From: Albibacterium sp963696875
GTDB lineage: Bacteria > Bacteroidota > Bacteroidia > Sphingobacteriales > Sphingobacteriaceae
Assembly (NCBI GenBank): GCA_963696875.1
Contig: CAVOLQ010000004.1
Location: forward strand, 62,001-126,000
DNA length: 64,000 nucleotides
Direction: 5' to 3'
In this document: positions 60,801 through 64,000 of the stretch, piece by piece
How the letters are laid out: each line of letters starts with the position of its first letter
Position numbering within the stretch: position 1 is the stretch's first letter
Notes under the pieces: model-generated
The model's input: the letters and a program-made list of their open reading frames with translations, nothing else
Databases searched by the model: none
Told to the model about the DNA's origin: nothing
Program-made: the position numbers and the translations under genes

Positions 60801-61281
60801 TTCCTGCACTTGCAGAACCCCCTTTTTCTCTGACGCTTACACCAGGAAGCGCTTCTCCAAGATTATCGGCAACCCTTCCTCTAACCTGTATTTGATTGGC
60901 TACTTGACTAACAACCTCATTAGGTTTCTTCCCTAAAACAATAAGATCATTCACTACATTGTAATCAATCCCATTAGGAACAAATAATTTATTGAGGACA
61001 GTTTTGAGCATTTCTTTATTTGCATCGATCGAGACCACTCGGTCCGTCCGAACAACATCTTTGCTGTAAACAAATTTCACATTGGCTCTTTTTTCAATAA
61101 TGCCCAATGCTTCACCCATTTTTTCATTATTAAAGGAAACACTGACTGATCGAGTTAAGATTTCAGGGCTATCTACGGTTGTTGCATGAGCAATACATGG
61201 TATGCCCAATAAGACTATCAATTGGCATAAGTGTACAGCTGCTCTAATAAAATGTTTTTTAGCGTGTAATTTTAATTTCAT
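57862..61281 (-). CDS. SusC-type TonB-dependent receptor with STN domain, no adjacent FecI/FecR
   Basis: This is a 1139-residue receptor with a signal anchor (to about 34), an STN domain (about 44-115: SVSFNNEKMGEALGIIEKRA, FVYSKDVV and VVNDLIVLGKK), a carboxypeptidase-regulatory-like domain (about 130-210), a plug (DEVVVMGYGEQKKRDLVGSV) and a barrel ending TFMVGLQVGF. The STN domain differs from those of the two other STN receptors. No sigma or anti-sigma gene lies upstream before the phosphatases, so its signalling partner, if any, is elsewhere. It begins the operon that carries SusD, DUF4380, GH8, PQQ dehydrogenase and lactonase. Confidence 0.94.
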   Translation of the reverse strand: MKLKLHAKKHFIRAAVHLCQLIVLLGIPCIAHATTVDSPEILTRSVSVSFNNEKMGEALGIIEKRANVKFVYSKDVVRTDRVVSIDANKEMLKTVLNKLFVPNGIDYNVVNDLIVLGKKPNEVVSQVANQIQVRGRVADNLGEALPGVSVREKGGSASAGTDENGNYVISLNNPNAVLVFSFVGFLTQEVSVNSQTLINVSLREDIQSLDEVVVMGYGEQKKRDLVGSVGSASRKDFGDVATSSSSQLIQGKIAGVQVVNTSGVPGAGTQIVVRGTGSFTNASPLFVIDGIQSDASTFNALSSYDIQDISVLKDASSVAIYGAQGANGVVIVTTRRARNGAPRVSYNGYVGVSNPWKQFDMLNAAQYTELVKEWSTNFGQAIPVRVATPAALITQTDWQKEMFKTGKVTEHYVNLGGGSDNVNYTLSVGYNNQESQVVDLDFQRATVRFNITEKIGKRIRLGQQININNRLTRGVTANVLNGLRMPPYISVYDPTNLLGGFGIATSALDGNDTQNPLIQPRLRDAKSRSINNYLQLFGEIDILEGLKFRSQFGGRFGFDQNYNYNPIYAGNQLVTQNQISEGYGYGMSYILENYFTYDKLFNKHNFNFTLGNSYRDGGVSRSVNLVGSNFSNDEVHQIGVAKTVTFGSGSANSDARFISYFGRVNYIFNDKYILTLTGRRDATSLFSKENRVGYFPSAGLAWRLSDEAFMQNVSFISELKLRGSWGKAGNSNISGFSFQSNVWTGSGNSVLYPLGPDKVLTNGATVAVAATPNLKWESTTTTDAGIDATFFDHKLSVSAGYYSRINDDLLVNVPVALSTGYGGVSGAGSSQLINAASAFNKGVELSLGYNSKFQDLTYSVSVNGAYNKNEVTSLGTQGAVPIVSGSFFNVPSMTRTEVGHPIGSFYGYVYDHVAIDANDVEKYNAIARAKTGNPTAVYQAGLLPGDRIFADVDGDGQVTENDQTFLGSPIPKWNYGLNLNLSYKHFDFMAAIQGVAGVDIINGMKFHMEGMNKPFNMKTAVLNRWQKPGDITDIARLGQNPGTSANLRNSSWYVENGAFARIRNVTLGYTIPETTMKPLTSNTISNVRLYLTAQNLFTFTKYTGYDPEVSGNGFIFARGIDTGAIPQPRTFMVGLQVGF

Positions 61282-61520
61282 ATTATAATTATTTTTAAAA
61301 GTAAAAGATTAATAACAGAGAATCTAAGTAAAAAAGACCTCCTATTTTATTCCATTTTTCATTTCATACGATATTATTTTAAGGGTTAACAATAATCAAC
61401 ACTTTCCTGCCGAAAAAAGTGCCATTTTTGCAACCATGTAGAGAACAGATCGATGGATTGCATATAGTATAGTCAGTTGAAACCTGTCCATCCCCTACTC
61501 GAATTGAATTTAAGAAGTTC

Positions 61521-61616
61521 TTTTTTTAAACAATCGTTTAAAAAAACTTAACAGGATACCCCTAACTGTCGAAAGAGCCCTTTAAAGGACTCCTAACAAC
61601 AATAAGCATATCCTGT
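61521..61616 (-). terminator. candidate branched terminator after the alkaline phosphatase gene
   Basis: ACAGGATA (61551-61558) pairs with TATCCTGT (61609-61616), enclosing the palindrome GAGCCCTTTAAAGGACTC (61575-61592). On the minus strand a T-run follows, itself part of an 11-bp perfect inverted repeat (61521-61531 with 61536-61546). The rest of the 360-bp gap 61282-61641 should hold the promoter of the susC operon, but no clear match was found. Confidence 0.55.
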
Positions 61617-61641
61617 AATTAATGCGCGCTTTTCAGCTACT

Positions 61642-62724
61642 TTATTTTTGTAATTGAAAAGCGTTCATAAGCTTTTCAAATATAGTATGGTTATGGTATA
61701 TGCCCATAAACTCTTCTGCGCCTGGTCCAAAAGCAAATACTGGAACCATTACGCTGGTATGTCCTTTTGTTGAGAATTGCCCTTCTACTCTTCCAGTATT
61801 CAAATCACCACTAGTTAAAGTCAGACCACCCGTTTCATGATCTGCAGTTATGACGACTAAAGTTTCGCCGTCCTTTTCTGCAAATTCAAGTACCTTTCCA
61901 ATTGCACGATCAAAATCCAACATCTCGTCAATTACGACATCAAGGTCATTGCCATGTCCACCGTCATCAATTTTTGAACCCTCGATCATCAGGAAAAATC
62001 CTTTTGGGTTTTGGTTCAAGTTATGAATAGCAGAAAATGCCGACCGCGTCAATTGATCCCCTCTTTCTGCGGCTCGTCGTTCAGATAACAAACCAGCAAT
62101 TTTTCCATCTTTGATATTCACTATTTCATCAATATCATAAGAAACTTTATAACCCTTTTGTATAAGCTCTTCCACTAAATTTCGCCCATCCTCACGGTTA
62201 ACAAAGTGGCTCCTACCGGCGCCAATAAAAACATCGACACCCGATTTAAGATAGTCTGCAGCAATTTCTTGTTGCATCTTTCTAGTTGGAACGTGAGCCA
62301 CAAACGCCGCAGGGGTTGCATCCGTTATATCTGTTGTAGCTACCAAACCGGTAGACAAACCATTTTGATGAGCGATCTCTAAGATGGTTGGCACGGGCCT
62401 ATCCAGAGAATCTACTCCTACCGCTCCATTTTTTGTTTTTTTTCCGGTAGAATATGCTGTAGCACCCGCAGCCGAATCAGTTATATAGCGATTTGATGAA
62501 TTGGTTTTAGCAAATCCGATATGTTTTATCTTCTCCAAATGGAGCCAGTCTTTATTTGCTGTTAGTGCAGCATAGATCTGAGTGGTCCCCATCCCATCAC
62601 CAATCATAAAAATTATATTTTTAACTTTTTTCGGAGGGCTTGAAACAGCCGGTTGCTCCGCAAAGACACCGAGGATTATAAAAAAGGAAGCTACTATTAG
62701 TTTAATTTCTTTGATATCTTTCAT
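61642..62724 (-). CDS. alkaline phosphatase (PhoA family)
   Basis: This is a 360-residue secreted alkaline phosphatase with a Sec signal (VASFFIILGVFAEQP). Metal-binding Asp43 is in MIGDGMG, the phosphorylated Ser84 in ITDSAAGATAYSTGKKT, with THVPTRK-like AAFVAHVPTRK, MIEGSKIDDGGHGND and VVITADHETGGL carrying the remaining metal ligands. It is somewhat shorter than E. coli PhoA (about 450-470). It follows another phosphatase by 21 bp, so the two form a phosphate-scavenging pair apart from the sugar operons. Confidence 0.93.
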   Translation of the reverse strand: MKDIKEIKLIVASFFIILGVFAEQPAVSSPPKKVKNIIFMIGDGMGTTQIYAALTANKDWLHLEKIKHIGFAKTNSSNRYITDSAAGATAYSTGKKTKNGAVGVDSLDRPVPTILEIAHQNGLSTGLVATTDITDATPAAFVAHVPTRKMQQEIAADYLKSGVDVFIGAGRSHFVNREDGRNLVEELIQKGYKVSYDIDEIVNIKDGKIAGLLSERRAAERGDQLTRSAFSAIHNLNQNPKGFFLMIEGSKIDDGGHGNDLDVVIDEMLDFDRAIGKVLEFAEKDGETLVVITADHETGGLTLTSGDLNTGRVEGQFSTKGHTSVMVPVFAFGPGAEEFMGIYHNHTIFEKLMNAFQLQK

Positions 62725-62745
62725 ATTTTTTTCAATTGTTTGATT

Positions 62746-64000
62746 TTATTTGTTGGTTATTTCTGTGATCACCTGCCCAACATTTCCGCTAGGCATTTGT
62801 ATATTTAATAGTGCGGCAATCGTAGGAGCGATATCCGTCATATTAACCGTTCTATGAGTTTTACCAGCATCAATCCCCCAACCCATCCATACTAATGGAA
62901 TATGAGCATCATAGGGATACCAGGATCCATGAGAAGCACCCGTTGTTGACCCTTCTATCCAGCCCGAATTCAGGATATAAAAAATATCACCTCCTCTTTT
63001 TGCATGATAGCCATTAGTAAACATTGTTTTTATCGTCTCTGGTAAGGTGGATGAGCTTAATTGATTGACTGGAATAGCATTCATAATGCCTTCTTCCTTC
63101 TTCATCAAATCCACTATTAAGTTCTCAATCGCTTTTTGATCGGCACCAATTCCAGCGATCGCATCTCGGTTCAAATAAAGTTGGTAATTCGCTTCAGCCC
63201 GAATAGCACTATCAATTCCAAATTTTTTCTTTACCTCCTCATTAATGGAGCGAAGGATGCCCGTCTTATTTAATGTTCCACTAGGTAGCTTATTTTCGGC
63301 AAGGAAACCGGGCGAATGCGAGACTCCATGATCAGCCGTAATAAAGAAAAGGTAACCGTCTTTTCCAAAACTATCATCTAGATATTTAAAAAATGCAGCG
63401 AGTTCTTGATCAAGCCTCAAATAGGTATCCTCTATTTCAATTGAATTCGGCCCAAAACGATGCCCAACATCATCGGGAGTCGACAAGCTAATGGCAAGAA
63501 GATCTGTGTCTTCTCCCTGTCCCATACGATAACCTTCCAATGCCGCTTTGGCAAATTCAAGTACTAAAGTATTTCCAAAGGGAGTGCTGGGTGCACTTAC
63601 TGTTCTTTTGCTTTCTGGATCCGTTAGGATATGAGGGAAAATAGGGCTTTTCTCAAAATTAGAAAGCTTACCCTCATAAACTTTGTCATCTTCTGTACTT
63701 TGCTTATAGGTATGAACGGGAAACAAAGTATTCCAATTGCTCTGTATCAGCGACTTAGGCAACTCGCGCTTATTAAATTCATTTACCCATGCTGGAAGCT
63801 CCTTCATATACCAAGTACTGGTAATAAAATGACCGGTACTATAATCAAACCAAAAAGCCCCATCGCCAGAGCGCCCAGCAGGCAATATCGCTCCTCTATC
63901 TTTTATAGAAACACCCACTACTTTACTTCTAAAGTTTGTTGCAATTTTTAGCTCGTCACCTATTGTCGTTGTCAGCAAATTCTTAGGCGATGCTTTACCA
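62746..64000 (-). CDS. alkaline phosphatase (PafA/phosphodiesterase type), 5' end beyond window
   Basis: This is the C-terminal part (about 418 residues) of a PafA-like alkaline phosphatase. The frame is open to the right edge (GKASPKNLLTTTIGDEL), so the TTG at 63978 is not the start. Visible motifs are FWFDYSTGHFITSTWY, LLAISLSTPDDVGHRFGPNS, YLFFITADHGVSHSPGFLAE and GASHGSWYPYDAHIPLVWMG, which carry the zinc ligands of the superfamily. The N-terminal signal and the catalytic Thr/Ser lie outside the window. PafA-type enzymes are the main phosphatases of many Bacteroidota. Confidence 0.88.
   Translation of the reverse strand, partial: GKASPKNLLTTTIGDELKIATNFRSKVVGVSIKDRGAILPAGRSGDGAFWFDYSTGHFITSTWYMKELPAWVNEFNKRELPKSLIQSNWNTLFPVHTYKQSTEDDKVYEGKLSNFEKSPIFPHILTDPESKRTVSAPSTPFGNTLVLEFAKAALEGYRMGQGEDTDLLAISLSTPDDVGHRFGPNSIEIEDTYLRLDQELAAFFKYLDDSFGKDGYLFFITADHGVSHSPGFLAENKLPSGTLNKTGILRSINEEVKKKFGIDSAIRAEANYQLYLNRDAIAGIGADQKAIENLIVDLMKKEEGIMNAIPVNQLSSSTLPETIKTMFTNGYHAKRGGDIFYILNSGWIEGSTTGASHGSWYPYDAHIPLVWMGWGIDAGKTHRTVNMTDIAPTIAALLNIQMPSGNVGQVITEITNK

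Noticed and set aside
1..64000. CRISPR arrays, tRNA or rRNA genes, insertion sequences
   Set aside because: No regularly spaced repeats, tRNA-like cloverleaf or rRNA sequence, or transposase-like frames were recognised. The large direct repeat has no transposase or terminal inverted repeats.

Overview
This window looks like a chromosomal segment of a low-GC Bacteroidota, most probably a member of the Sphingobacteriaceae. The evidence is four SusC/SusD outer-membrane pairs, FecI/FecR regulators tied to SusC proteins that carry an STN domain, SPI/SPII signal peptides of Bacteroidota type, and AT-rich leaders without strong Shine-Dalgarno sites. Nearly all genes lie on the minus strand. The only plus-strand genes are a CBM9-like protein (39519) and an aldolase plus TonB receptor pair (42575-45358). 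No rRNA, tRNA, CRISPR array, transposase or phage gene was seen.

Layout, in the direction of transcription (right to left). (1) 63-64 kb and 61.6-62.7 kb: two alkaline phosphatases. (2) 61.3-45.7 kb: SusC, SusD, a DUF4380 protein, a TIM-barrel glycosidase-like protein, a GH8 glycosidase, a PQQ dehydrogenase with cytochrome c, a lactonase, a frameshifted RidA-like protein, an RraA-like protein, a BASS transporter and an NTF2-like lipoprotein. (3) 45.4-40.6 kb: KDPG-type aldolase and TonB receptor (plus strand), KDG kinase and a YhcH-like protein (minus strand). (4) 39.2-29.8 kb: SelA-like PLP enzyme, two amidohydrolases, a BNR-repeat lipoprotein, DgoK, a second aldolase, an ExuT-like MFS transporter and a second SelA-like enzyme. 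(5) 29.5-13.1 kb: FecI, FecR, SusC, SusD, two decayed genes (NTF2-like and DgoD), a sugar-acid dehydratase of the enolase superfamily, SusC, SusD and a ManD-like dehydratase. (6) 12.4 kb to the left edge: a second, nearly identical FecI/FecR pair, then SusC, SusD, mannonate dehydratase UxuA, an RraA-like protein, a PQQ dehydrogenase and another enolase-superfamily dehydratase cut by the edge.

The genes fit one theme: oxidative breakdown of sugars through sugar acids. PQQ dehydrogenases would make lactones, the lactonase would open them to aldonates, and four to five dehydratases would turn these into 2-keto-3-deoxy acids. KdgK or DgoK would phosphorylate those and two KDPG/KDPGal-type aldolases would cleave them. 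The unusual point is location. The dehydratases and both SelA-like PLP enzymes start with twin-arginine signals, and the amidohydrolases, RraA-like, RidA-like and lactonase proteins have Sec-type signals, whereas the kinases and aldolases have none. The window therefore suggests that the upper half of the pathway runs in the periplasm and the kinase/aldolase half in the cytoplasm, linked by the MFS and BASS transporters. The SelA-like, amidohydrolase and RidA-like genes suggest an added branch for amino-sugar acids. These functional links are inferences from family membership and context.

The region is evolutionarily active. A 2.7-kb direct repeat duplicates FecI, FecR and the STN domain of SusC. 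A deletion scar at 12.77-13.07 kb keeps only the ends of a duplicated SelA-MFS-aldolase block. Four genes carry frameshifts, and GC content changes sharply between blocks.
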